A DNA stretch of 13,958 nucleotides from Leptospiraceae bacterium (GCA_016788945.1 JAEUSA010000153.1:1-13958), one strand, 5' to 3'. Positions 1-6,666 are shown, counted from the stretch's first letter. A program made the numbers and translations. The notes: a model not told the origin generated them from the sequence alone.

Positions 1-1132
1 TATTAAAGGAGGATTTTGAATTGAAACCGCATGCCAGCGCGATATGCAACACATTCAGCTCACTGGTTTCGAGGTCTGACAGCCGCTCACGGGCTTGGGC
101 AACCCGATGGCGATTGATAAAGGCAAACAGGTTTTCGCCGAACACGTCATTGATCACCTGAGAAATATGGTGAATCGGGTAGCCGGTGGCATTTGAAATG
201 TCTTTGATCGTCAGATTCGGTTCGAGGTACGGTTTTTGCTGCATCAGATCGAGTAATTTCAGGCGGATTTCTTCTTTGCGCTCTTCGCTGAGCCGTGTTT
301 TGGCGTATTTTGCTGCACTGTCGAAAGAGGCTTCGTCGGGGGTTTTATCGGCACTTATGCTGGGTTCGGCAACGGTCGCTGCCGGGGTGGCTGTCGCAGA
401 CTTTGTCTCGCTGAGGGCGAAAATCTGCGGTTGGTGAAAACCGAAGTAACCGACCGCGAATACCCATAGGGCTGCCAAAAGATAGGTGTAAAGATCGAGA
501 TTGCTGCGAATCTGGAAAAAGTGCAGTGTCTGGTTGACCACGACGATGCTCCAGATAGCAAGATTGATGATGAGCATTGTGTTCAACCACGATAACGAGA
601 CCTTTTCCGAAAAAGAAAAATAGAGCTCCGCCTGACGCCGGTAGCGGCGGACCGTAAAAAAACTGAGAAGCACGTAGGCGAACCCGTGCAGCGCCATGAC
701 CGTGCCGAGCGTCGTTTCGCGCACCGGGTTATTCTGCGCAAACGCGTTCATATACGATATTTTTTCCGTATGAGAAAGCATCAGGTAAGGAATAAAAAAC
801 AGCTTGATGGCAATAAACGGAGCGAAATGCCAGAGATCGGCAAGCGACCTGCGGTTCGGGTGAATCAGTCGTGTCGTATAGAGAAACAGCAGTGGCCCGT
901 GCAAAAACGGCCAACCGTATTTGACATACATGAGCGAGGGATATTCAAAGTGCCACCGCTGAACAATCGCTGCCACCATCAACAGGTCGAGCACGACCAG
1001 GCATAACCAGACGGCGAGAATGCGGTTTGCGCCGCCGCTGCTTTTTTTTCTCCACAGCGAAAAAGCCAACACGCAGCCCTGCAGAGACGCGAGCAGAAAA
1101 AAAAATGCCGCAAAACTGCCGGCTGATTGCAG
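1..1132 (-). CDS. 7TM AraC-type transcriptional regulator (3' end cut by window)
   Basis: This frame is open on the minus strand from the left edge to the stop of the SDR gene at 1145 and gives about 377 residues. The N-terminal part has about seven hydrophobic segments (roughly residues 8-28, 37-62, 73-92, 100-122, 140-160, 178-205 and 214-235). A polar Ala/Thr/Pro/Glu linker follows (about 240-280). The last 95 visible residues form an AraC/XylS HTH domain: the first helix-turn-helix is around TIKDISNATGYPIHHISQVI and the second is around LHIALACGFNSKSSFN, where the window ends. About 20 C-terminal residues are missing. The family has membrane sensors that transmit a signal to a cytoplasmic DNA-binding domain; the ligand here is unknown. 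There is no ATG, GTG or TTG before the first membrane segment. CTG at 1130-1132 lies six bases after a strong AAGGAG and is the best start. It follows the SDR gene by 12 bases and is probably co-transcribed with it. Confidence 0.82.
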   Translation of the reverse strand, partial: MQSAGSFAAFFFLLASLQGCVLAFSLWRKKSSGGANRILAVWLCLVVLDLLMVAAIVQRWHFEYPSLMYVKYGWPFLHGPLLFLYTTRLIHPNRRSLADLWHFAPFIAIKLFFIPYLMLSHTEKISYMNAFAQNNPVRETTLGTVMALHGFAYVLLSFFTVRRYRRQAELYFSFSEKVSLSWLNTMLIINLAIWSIVVVNQTLHFFQIRSNLDLYTYLLAALWVFAVGYFGFHQPQIFALSETKSATATPAATVAEPSISADKTPDEASFDSAAKYAKTRLSEERKEEIRLKLLDLMQQKPYLEPNLTIKDISNATGYPIHHISQVINDVFGENLFAFINRHRVAQARERLSDLETSELNVLHIALACGFNSKSSFN

Positions 1133-1138
1133 ACGTTG

Positions 1139-1144
1139 CTCCTT
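1139..1144 (-). promoter_or_regulatory. Shine-Dalgarno site AAGGAG selecting a CTG start
   Basis: The minus strand reads AAGGAG, then CAACGT, then CTG. The spacing of six bases is ideal. It lies just after the TAA stop of the SDR gene at 1145-1147. No standard start codon is in range in the regulator's frame, so this site supports initiation at CTG 1132. Confidence 0.6.
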
Positions 1145-1831
1145 TTACCAGGGGATTTCTTTCTTATCGCGTAAAAATTTTCCGTTGGGAATATCGTCTG
1201 CCGTGGCGAGCCAGACTATCGTTTCTGCACCCTTTTCGACTTCGCGTGTCGCGCGGTCACCGCCCATATCGGTTTTCACCCAGCCGGGGCAAACCGAGTT
1301 CACGCGTATCTTGTCGCCCGCGAGGTCGTTGGCGAATATGCGCGTGACGGCGTTGAGCGCTGTTTTCGAAATACGGTAACCGGGATAACCACCGTTCATT
1401 TCGGTGAGCCCGCCCATGCCGCTCGACAGATTGATGATGCGGCCATCGCCCGATTTTTTCAGCAATGGTAGAAAAGCCTGAATCACGCGGTAAGGGCCGA
1501 GTACATTCGTTTCAAACGTATCGCGTATCACCTGAATATCCCCCGGCGCGCCCGATTCGTCGAGAAAGATGCCCGCGTTGTTTACCAGCACGTCGAGTTT
1601 GCCGTGGCGATCGGCGATAAATTTCACCGCGGCGGCGATAGATTTGTCGTCGCGCACGTCGAGCTGGCAGGCATCGGTGATAACGCCCTCGCCGCCAAGG
1701 TCATCCTGCACATCCGTTACGTGTTTTTCGTTTCTCCCAGTGAGTATGGTGTGGTGCCCCAAGCGTGCCAGCTGGCGTATAGTTTCTTTACCAATACCGC
1801 GCGTGGATCCGGTAACGAGAATGACTTTCAT
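1145..1831 (-). CDS. short-chain dehydrogenase/reductase (carbonyl-reductase-like SDR)
   Basis: A cytoplasmic NAD(P)(H)-dependent oxidoreductase of 228 residues. The Rossmann glycine motif TGSTRGIG is at residues 7-14 and NNAG is at 84-87. The catalytic tetrad can be read as N109, S137, Y152 and K156 (YRISK). The C-terminal region, with VKTDMGG, a GAETIVWLAT stretch and GKFLRDKKEIPW, resembles the carbonyl-reductase-like branch of the classical SDRs. The substrate cannot be told from sequence. I start it at ATG 1831 (MKVILVTGS), which gives the normal SDR N-terminus. A GTG at 1867 would add 12 residues unlike the family and would lie inside a good promoter. There is no Shine-Dalgarno site before the ATG. 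A -10-like TATTGT six bases upstream suggests a leaderless transcript. The 7TM AraC regulator follows downstream. Confidence 0.9.
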   Translation of the reverse strand: MKVILVTGSTRGIGKETIRQLARLGHHTILTGRNEKHVTDVQDDLGGEGVITDACQLDVRDDKSIAAAVKFIADRHGKLDVLVNNAGIFLDESGAPGDIQVIRDTFETNVLGPYRVIQAFLPLLKKSGDGRIINLSSGMGGLTEMNGGYPGYRISKTALNAVTRIFANDLAGDKIRVNSVCPGWVKTDMGGDRATREVEKGAETIVWLATADDIPNGKFLRDKKEIPW

Positions 1832-1837
1832 AAGAGC

Positions 1838-1866
1838 ACAATAGAGCAGGCGCGCAACGCTGTCCA
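1838..1866 (-). promoter_or_regulatory. sigma70-type promoter of the SDR gene, probably leaderless
   Basis: On the minus strand TGGACA (1861-1866, five of six matches to the -35 consensus) is followed by exactly 17 bases and TATTGT (1838-1843, four of six matches to the -10 consensus). Six bases separate TATTGT from ATG 1831, so transcription would start at or next to the start codon. Confidence 0.6.
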
Positions 1867-1979
1867 CTTAAAAAGACTTTGCAGTCCATTAATGCCTGCC
1901 GCGCAACCGCGCATTCTTCTGAATGGCAATGCTCTGAATTTGCTTGCGGTCGCAATCTGCCCGTGCAGCTTGGCCAACC

Positions 1980-3365
1980 TTGAACTTTCTGTCGCTCGCC
2001 TTTGTCGCATTCGTCGCCGTGTCGCTGCTGATATACTGGCACATTCCGCGAAAGTGGCGGGTCGGGTTTCTCATTTTTGCCTCGGCCGCCTACTATGGTC
2101 TCTATAGCCCGGCATTTTTGCTGCATTTCGTCACGGTAATCGCACTCAATTACCTCGTCGCCGTGCGGCTGCATGCACAGCCAGGCCGCGCGCTCATCGG
2201 CGTCGCGGTGGCACTGAATATCGCGCACCTTGCCTTTTTCAAATATTTTAATTCGCTCTTTGGCCTGCTCGCGCCGCAGGGCACTCTATTGCCCGACTGG
2301 TTCAAGATCGTGATGCCCCTCGCCATCAGCTTTTATACCTTTCAGTTTATCGCATTCCTTGTGGATGTTTATCGTTCCGCAACCGGCGACGCAGGGGGAA
2401 AAACTCCCGCGCCCATCGCCGTCGAGCCCGGCCGCTTTCTGTTATTCATGCTGTTTTTCCCGCACCTGATTTCAGGGCCGATTCTGCGCGCGGCCGATTT
2501 TTACCGGCAGGTCGGCAGTGAAACTGCATCGCGCGATATGCAAAACCGTGGGCTGTTCCTCATCGCGCTGGGGCTGACCAAAAAACTTTTTATCGGCGAT
2601 GTGCTTGGTTATCTGATAAATCCGGTATTCAAGAATCCCGCGGACTACGGCAGTGCCGATGCCTTGGCCGCAATGTTGGGTTACACGGCGCAGCTCTACT
2701 GCGATTTTTCCGGTTTCATCGACATCGCGCGCGGGGTGGCAAAACTCTTTGGCTACGATCTGCCGCAAAATTTTAACAGCCCGTATTTTTCCACCAGCTT
2801 CTCAGAATTCTGGAACCGCTGGCATATGACGTTGTCGAAATTTATCCGCGACTGTATCTATATTCCGCTGGGCGGCAATCGGGTTTCCCAAGCGCGACAA
2901 TATTTCAACCTGATGACAGCGATGATCTTATCGGGCATATGGCACGGTGAAACGCTGAACTTTCTGCTGTGGGGTGCCTTACACGGTGCTTATCTTGCCG
3001 CAGAAAAGTTGCTGTCGTTGAGTAAAACGCCCGCGAGCAAACCCGCCTGGCTCGTGCGCAATATCTGGGTGATTCTGGGCTGGAGTTTTTCGTTAGTTTT
3101 TTTCCGCGCCCCCGATTTTGCATCGGCGCTCACGCTGATCGGTAAACTTTTCGTCGCCAAACAGGCCACGCTGACATTGTCGCTGGTGTTTACGCTCATT
3201 GCTCTTACCTGGTTTGTGCAGTATCTCGAATTGCGCCGTGATACAGTGCTCGCATTTTCATTACCGCGCGCCGCATTTGTGTTGCCGGTGCTATTGGTGG
3301 TAATTTATTTTCTGATTTCTCGGGTGCAAATTCCCAACGAGGCATTTATTTATGTCCAATTCTGA
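1980..3365 (+). CDS. MBOAT family membrane-bound O-acyltransferase (AlgI/PatA/DltB-like)
   Basis: A polytopic inner-membrane protein of about 461 residues. The family moves acyl groups, usually acetyl, across the membrane to a sugar polymer or other acceptor. Visible hallmarks are the N-terminal LLIYWHIPRKWR segment, FPHLISGPILRA, the signature FWNRWHMTLSKFIRD followed by CIYIPLGGNR, and the two conserved histidines in WHG (about residue 322) and LHG (about residue 335, the catalytic position in the family). The start is uncertain. TTG 1980 gives MNFLSLAFVAF, the usual MBOAT beginning; TTG 1944 would add 12 polar residues. Neither has a Shine-Dalgarno site, and I found no convincing promoter in 1832-1979. 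The last 14 bases overlap the next gene, which encodes an SGNH-like partner. This mirrors the AlgI-AlgJ/AlgX and PatA-PatB arrangements and suggests polymer O-acetylation. The acceptor is unknown. Confidence 0.9.
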   Translation: MNFLSLAFVAFVAVSLLIYWHIPRKWRVGFLIFASAAYYGLYSPAFLLHFVTVIALNYLVAVRLHAQPGRALIGVAVALNIAHLAFFKYFNSLFGLLAPQGTLLPDWFKIVMPLAISFYTFQFIAFLVDVYRSATGDAGGKTPAPIAVEPGRFLLFMLFFPHLISGPILRAADFYRQVGSETASRDMQNRGLFLIALGLTKKLFIGDVLGYLINPVFKNPADYGSADALAAMLGYTAQLYCDFSGFIDIARGVAKLFGYDLPQNFNSPYFSTSFSEFWNRWHMTLSKFIRDCIYIPLGGNRVSQARQYFNLMTAMILSGIWHGETLNFLLWGALHGAYLAAEKLLSLSKTPASKPAWLVRNIWVILGWSFSLVFFRAPDFASALTLIGKLFVAKQATLTLSLVFTLIALTWFVQYLELRRDTVLAFSLPRAAFVLPVLLVVIYFLISRVQIPNEAFIYVQF

Positions 3366-4446
3366 ATCCGGTTTCAAAAAATGGCTTTATTATCCGCTGC
3401 TGTTGATTGTATTGCTGTTGGCTGCAGATAAGTTGCTTCTGCTGGCGAATAAAGACACGGCGACACCCGTGGGAGTCACCCGCGGCGCCGGTATACAGCT
3501 CTCTGAAACGGCGAAGATCCGCCTGAACATGGAAGCCAGTTTCGCAGCGAAACTGCCGGGCAGAAAGACTGTGGTGGTCTTTGGCAGTTCGCGTTCGGAG
3601 CGCTTCAATTTGTTGAAGCAAGAAACAACGATCAGTGAATACCTCAACGCCCCCCAGAAAGAACAAATCTTATCGACGCAGTTTCTGGTCTATGCGCAGG
3701 TCGGGGCGCAGATGGTCGCCTATTACCATGCACTCGATCACTTGTGGAGGCTGAACTATATTCCCGATGCGATTGTGCTCGAAATAGGGCCCGAGCTTTT
3801 AGAACTCGAGCATAAGAATAACCACGGCAAATCGGAGTTCATTTTTTCCGATGAATATGACTATGAATACTACCGCCTGTTGGCGAAATTCGGTAAGAAG
3901 TCAGTTGCCGACGAGGCGCGTGCGCGCCTGTTGTTTGCGGGATATGCGCTCAAACCGCGACCCGAACTGCAAGTGTATGATTACCTGCCCAAGGCACAGA
4001 ACGAAAAACCGGAGTACTCGCTGCTGCAGAAATATTTTCGCGGATATAAAGATTACCTCGATGCTGAATTGACAGGCAAACTGCGCGAAGAACGTGTCGG
4101 TGCTTTTCTCACCATGTACGGCAATAACTACAAGACCTTCGCCGTCGACCCGCTGATGGATGAATCGCTGAAGCGCATCGTCGCGATGGCACGGGCGAAA
4201 AATATCCCGGTGCTGCTCTACCGGCCTTTTGTGCACGATGAACTCAAACAGGTACTCGATAAAACGCCGTATGCGCCGGCGGTCGACAAATATGCAAAAG
4301 AGCTGATAGGCGGCAGTGTACAATTTCACTACGCCAGCCAGAACGACTACAAATGCAAATACTGGTCTGATGCGAGCCACTATTCAACGCGCTGTACCCC
4401 TGAGATCATGCACCATCTGCTGCGCGTGCTGAAGTTCTACCCGTAA
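3352..4446 (+). CDS. SGNH-hydrolase-like, DUF1574-type membrane-anchored protein, MBOAT partner
   Basis: A protein of 364 residues with an N-terminal membrane anchor (about 12-32) and a probably periplasmic remainder. VVVFGSSRS at 74-82 fits SGNH block I, with S80 as the likely nucleophile. SDASHYS near the C-terminus gives D340-x-x-H343, the block V Asp/His pair. The overall character matches the DUF1574 family, described mainly from Leptospira; this match is from memory. ATG 3352 overlaps the end of the MBOAT gene by 14 bases, so the two are translationally coupled. A GAGG lies about ten bases upstream. In known systems (AlgJ/AlgX, PatB, DltD) such a partner completes transfer of the acyl group to the polymer, and I infer the same role here. 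A lipase or esterase role is the alternative. Confidence 0.75.
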   Translation: MSNSESGFKKWLYYPLLLIVLLLAADKLLLLANKDTATPVGVTRGAGIQLSETAKIRLNMEASFAAKLPGRKTVVVFGSSRSERFNLLKQETTISEYLNAPQKEQILSTQFLVYAQVGAQMVAYYHALDHLWRLNYIPDAIVLEIGPELLELEHKNNHGKSEFIFSDEYDYEYYRLLAKFGKKSVADEARARLLFAGYALKPRPELQVYDYLPKAQNEKPEYSLLQKYFRGYKDYLDAELTGKLREERVGAFLTMYGNNYKTFAVDPLMDESLKRIVAMARAKNIPVLLYRPFVHDELKQVLDKTPYAPAVDKYAKELIGGSVQFHYASQNDYKCKYWSDASHYSTRCTPEIMHHLLRVLKFYP

Positions 4447-4466
4447 ATTTATCGCCATTGCAGATG

Positions 4467-4480
4467 CGCGATCTATCGCG
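4467..4480. repeat. inverted repeat CGCGAT-CT-ATCGCG before the 4489 gene
   Basis: Two perfect 6-bp arms are separated by two bases and end nine bases before the ATG at 4489. With mismatches the pairing extends outwards by about four bases each side. No T-run follows, so it is more likely an operator or a small 5' hairpin than a terminator of the preceding gene. Confidence 0.4.
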
Positions 4481-4488
4481 TCTCTACA

Positions 4489-5199
4489 ATGACAAAAATC
4501 GACCGCCCCGCGCACCGTGATAAATCTCACCTGCATTGGCAGCAGCGCACAGAAAAGAACTGGCAGAAATTTCAGTACAATCAACCGTATGCAAAAGGCC
4601 TTACCAATGTCAAAAAGGTACTCGCCGAGACCAACTTTGACCCGGCGACGTTATGGCAATGGGGCACGATGCAAGCGATGGCGCTGATCGAGGTGCTCAA
4701 GAGCGCCGAAAAAACCTTCGGTGCTGAAGGACAGAAGCTGGTGCTCGGTGCGTTGCGCAAGATCGGGCACGATATCGGCAGTCAGATATTGACAGGCACT
4801 GAAATTGATGCCGACACCAGCACCGACGAATGGATCAGTTTCTATGCGACGGTTATCAACCGCATCGCGTATGCATCGCTCGAAACCCCTGCGGTCGGCG
4901 ACGGCGATATTCACTTTCACATCGATTATTGCCCGCATCAAGATATGTATTCGGCGATGGATTGCCGCGTGCAGCGCTATTTTGTGCAGGGGATGATCGA
5001 CGCCGCACGCGATTTCGCCAAATCGAAAGGGCGTGACGACATTTACGACGTTATGTTCAGGACAACTATACCCGCAGGGTATGCAACCTGTCTCTTCAAA
5101 ATCGAGAAGGGTGATGCTTCATCTCAGCAGCGCTGGTCGCGTTATACGGAAATTTTAGAGAAAAAGAATCTGAAGCTTGCCCGCGACCGTATCGAATAA
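4489..5199 (+). CDS. uncharacterised protein, faintly like the ATC-hydrolase (PF14196) fold
   Basis: A soluble, cytoplasmic-looking protein of 236 residues without signal peptide or membrane segment. A helical region (about 55-110) contains GALRKIGHDIGSQI. A His/Cys-rich stretch, HFHIDYCPHQD, is at 142-152. A later strand, FRTTIPAGYATCLFKI, is at about 190-205. The order (GxxxG-like helix, 'Cys-Pro' strand, then an R-T-x-x-x-x-G-x-x-x-C-x-F strand) reminds me of the L-2-amino-thiazoline-4-carboxylate hydrolase family, but I cannot confirm this. H142, H144, D146, C148 and H150 could bind a metal or act in catalysis. ATG 4489 has no Shine-Dalgarno site. It lies 42 bases after the SGNH-like gene and could be read through from it or have its own promoter. 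It converges with cutA, with seven bases between the stops. Confidence 0.65.
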   Translation: MTKIDRPAHRDKSHLHWQQRTEKNWQKFQYNQPYAKGLTNVKKVLAETNFDPATLWQWGTMQAMALIEVLKSAEKTFGAEGQKLVLGALRKIGHDIGSQILTGTEIDADTSTDEWISFYATVINRIAYASLETPAVGDGDIHFHIDYCPHQDMYSAMDCRVQRYFVQGMIDAARDFAKSKGRDDIYDVMFRTTIPAGYATCLFKIEKGDASSQQRWSRYTEILEKKNLKLARDRIE

Positions 5200-5206
5200 A
5201 CGGGTG

Positions 5207-5587
5207 TTACGCGCGGCGAATATAACTTTCGAGCCACTCCCAGTAATCGTTTTGCATTGCGACGTCACCGTTCTCGCCGATTGTCGTAATCTCGGGCACC
5301 GAGTAGGGGTGATTCGCCTTGATATAAGCGCGCGTTTCATTCAGCCGCTCGCTCGATGTCTTGATTAAAAGTTTCGCCTCGCGCTCGCGCACCAATTTGC
5401 CATCCCAATGGTAAATCGATTGCACGTCGGGCAGAATATTGACGCACGCGGCCAGTTTGAGCTCTACCAGCTGAAATGAAATTTTTTCTGCCGCCACCAT
5501 GTCGGGCAGCGTAGTGAGGATAATAACCGGTCGCGCTTTTTTGCGTAGTAGGGCCGGCAGCCTCGGCAGCGCCGGCTTTTTTGCCAC
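5207..5587 (-). CDS. cutA: CutA family protein (divalent-cation tolerance)
   Basis: A protein of 126 residues; CutA proteins are usually about 105-115. The family forms very stable cytoplasmic trimers with a ferredoxin-like fold, linked to copper and divalent metal tolerance, though the molecular role is unsettled. Characteristic parts are VIILTTLPDMVAAEKISFQLVE, the central CVNILPDVQSIYHWDGKL, the LLIKTSSERL helix and the HPYSVPEITTI segment near the end. The start is GTG 5587, six bases after the stop of the exported protein gene, with only a weak AAGTAGG upstream. The first 18 residues (Lys/Pro/Leu-rich) are extra to the family. They coincide with a GC-rich hairpin and T-run on the opposite strand, so the extension may be a by-product of that element. 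It is probably the last gene of the plsY operon. Confidence 0.92.
   Translation of the reverse strand: MAKKPALPRLPALLRKKARPVIILTTLPDMVAAEKISFQLVELKLAACVNILPDVQSIYHWDGKLVREREAKLLIKTSSERLNETRAYIKANHPYSVPEITTIGENGDVAMQNDYWEWLESYIRRA
5553..5582 (+). terminator. terminator-like hairpin reading rightwards, antisense inside cutA
   Basis: On the plus strand GCCGGC (5553-5558) pairs with GCCGGC (5571-5576) across a 12-base loop, and G-T wobbles lengthen the stem. Six T residues follow (5577-5582). This is an intrinsic-terminator layout. It would stop plus-strand transcripts that read through the 4489 gene and across cutA. It could also be chance in a GC-rich coding start. Confidence 0.4.
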
Positions 5588-5593
5588 GATCGC

Positions 5594-5980
5594 CTACTTG
5601 GCGGCGCCGGCTTTCATTTTCTGAACGACCTTTTCTTCGCGCGGTACCGCGTAGTAATATTCGGGGTCGTTAGAAAACGTCATAAAGCCGACATAATCTT
5701 CGTACTTGAAGTAGTAGGTGAGTTTATCTTTCTCTGATTGCTCGTAGTTTGAAGCAGAAATTTTGATTTTTTCCGGGTTAACATATCCGTAGTAGCGCAC
5801 CAGTAGGCGGCGCAAAGAGCGCTGGATATTCGTTTCCAGAAACTGCTTGCGTGATTCAGGAGTATCTTTGCTTTTTTCGAGATCATCGCGCGTCTTAAAA
5901 TAGTCGTCGCGAATCGGGCCGGCCGAAAGCGCCGAGACCGCAATCAGCAGCAGCGCGGGGGTAAAAATCCGTTTTATCAT
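5594..5980 (-). CDS. small exported protein of unknown function
   Basis: A protein of 128 residues that I do not recognise. Residues 1-20 form a signal peptide (MIKRIFTPALLLIAVSALSA) with a probable signal peptidase I cut after SALSA. The mature part is rich in Tyr, Lys and Glu, with alternating aromatic strands (TYYFKYEDYVGFMTF and PEYYYAVP), and is likely a small periplasmic domain. No cysteine is present, so it is not a lipoprotein. The start is ATG 5980, because AAAGGAG (5986-5992) is placed five bases upstream. A GTG at 5986 would overlap that ribosome site. It sits 14 bases after plsY and six bases before cutA, in one operon. Confidence 0.8.
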   Translation of the reverse strand: MIKRIFTPALLLIAVSALSAGPIRDDYFKTRDDLEKSKDTPESRKQFLETNIQRSLRRLLVRYYGYVNPEKIKISASNYEQSEKDKLTYYFKYEDYVGFMTFSNDPEYYYAVPREEKVVQKMKAGAAK

Positions 5981-5985
5981 GGTCA

Positions 5986-5992
5986 CTCCTTT
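5986..5992 (-). promoter_or_regulatory. Shine-Dalgarno site AAAGGAG deciding the 5980 start
   Basis: The minus strand reads AAAGGAG, then TGACC, then ATG 5980. This spacing excludes the overlapping GTG at 5986 as the main start. It shows that internal genes of this operon use standard leadered initiation. Confidence 0.7.
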
Positions 5993-5994
5993 GG

Positions 5995-6627
5995 TTAGGG
6001 TACTGTACCTTTCTCTCCGAGACGGTTTTCTGTACCTGCAATGATACGCTTGATATTAGACTTATGCTTGTAAATCACAAAAATACACGCAACGCTCACA
6101 AAAATGAATAGCTCGAGTGAGGTGGATAATTCATGGTCAATGAAGAAAGCCGCCGGTAGAACCAGCGCTGCGGTGATGGACCCCAGCGAAATATAGCGTG
6201 TGACATAAACCACAAGAATAAATACCGGCAGGGCAACCGCGACAGCGATCGGCAGCATTGCGGTCATGACGCCAAGGCCGGTCGCGACCCCTTTGCCGCC
6301 TTTGAACTTAAGCCAAACCGGAAAAACATGCCCGATCATACAGGCGAATGCGCCCACGATCGCATAACGCTCGAGTTGCGCATTGCCCTTAAGATAGAAA
6401 TGCAAGATGAAAAGCAGTGGAATGAGGCCCTTGAGCGCATCAATCAACAGCACGGTAACGCCCCAGCCCTTGCCGAGAAGTCGCATCGCATTTGAAGCGC
6501 CGACATTACCCGAACCGACAGTGCGGATGTCGACACCCTTAATGAGAATGCCCGCGAGGTACGCGGTGGGCAGAGAGCCGCACAGGTAACACATCAATGC
6601 GACATAACCGAGCGTGACAAAATCCAC
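5995..6627 (-). CDS. plsY: acyl-phosphate:glycerol-3-phosphate acyltransferase PlsY
   Basis: An inner-membrane enzyme of 210 residues, the usual PlsY length. It transfers the acyl group from acyl-phosphate to glycerol-3-phosphate, giving lysophosphatidate, the first committed step of phospholipid synthesis. Conserved motifs are visible in order: GSGNVGASNA near residue 38, DALKG near residue 63, GHVFPVWLKFKGGKGVATG near residues 99-117, and the C-terminal HKSNIKRIIAGTENRLG. Several hydrophobic membrane segments separate them. The start is GTG 6627; no Shine-Dalgarno site is present. A consensus TTGACA box with TATTCA lies just upstream, so it may be transcribed from its own promoter as a leaderless message, besides read-through from the beta-propeller gene 39 bases upstream. 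The exported protein and cutA follow. Confidence 0.95.
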   Translation of the reverse strand: MDFVTLGYVALMCYLCGSLPTAYLAGILIKGVDIRTVGSGNVGASNAMRLLGKGWGVTVLLIDALKGLIPLLFILHFYLKGNAQLERYAIVGAFACMIGHVFPVWLKFKGGKGVATGLGVMTAMLPIAVAVALPVFILVVYVTRYISLGSITAALVLPAAFFIDHELSTSLELFIFVSVACIFVIYKHKSNIKRIIAGTENRLGEKGTVP

Positions 6628-6632
6628 AAGGG

Positions 6633-6660
6633 TGAATAGTTAGTTAAAATGTTGTGTCAA
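6633..6660 (-). promoter_or_regulatory. promoter of plsY between two close genes
   Basis: On the minus strand a perfect TTGACA (6655-6660) is followed by 16 bases and TATTCA (6633-6638). The GTG of plsY begins five bases further on. The -35 box starts six bases after the stop of the beta-propeller gene. The -10 box is weak (three of six matches), and the position implies a leaderless transcript. Confidence 0.5.
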
Positions 6661-6666
6661 TTGATT

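Noticed and set aside
1832..1867. GTG 1867 as the start of the SDR gene
   Set aside because: The 12 added residues are unlike SDR N-termini, there is no ribosome site, and the stretch is the promoter of the gene.
1944..1979. TTG 1944 as the start of the MBOAT gene
   Set aside because: It adds a polar segment before the usual MBOAT start, without a ribosome site. It is not excluded, only less likely than TTG 1980.
1569..2107. Plus-strand frames of 91 and 167 codons across the SDR gene and its upstream region
   Set aside because: They are shadows of the SDR and MBOAT genes, with no domain, signal or ribosome site.
3901..4380. Minus-strand frame of 159 codons inside the SGNH-like gene
   Set aside because: It is antisense to a gene with clear motifs and has Cys/Val/Phe-rich nonsense composition.
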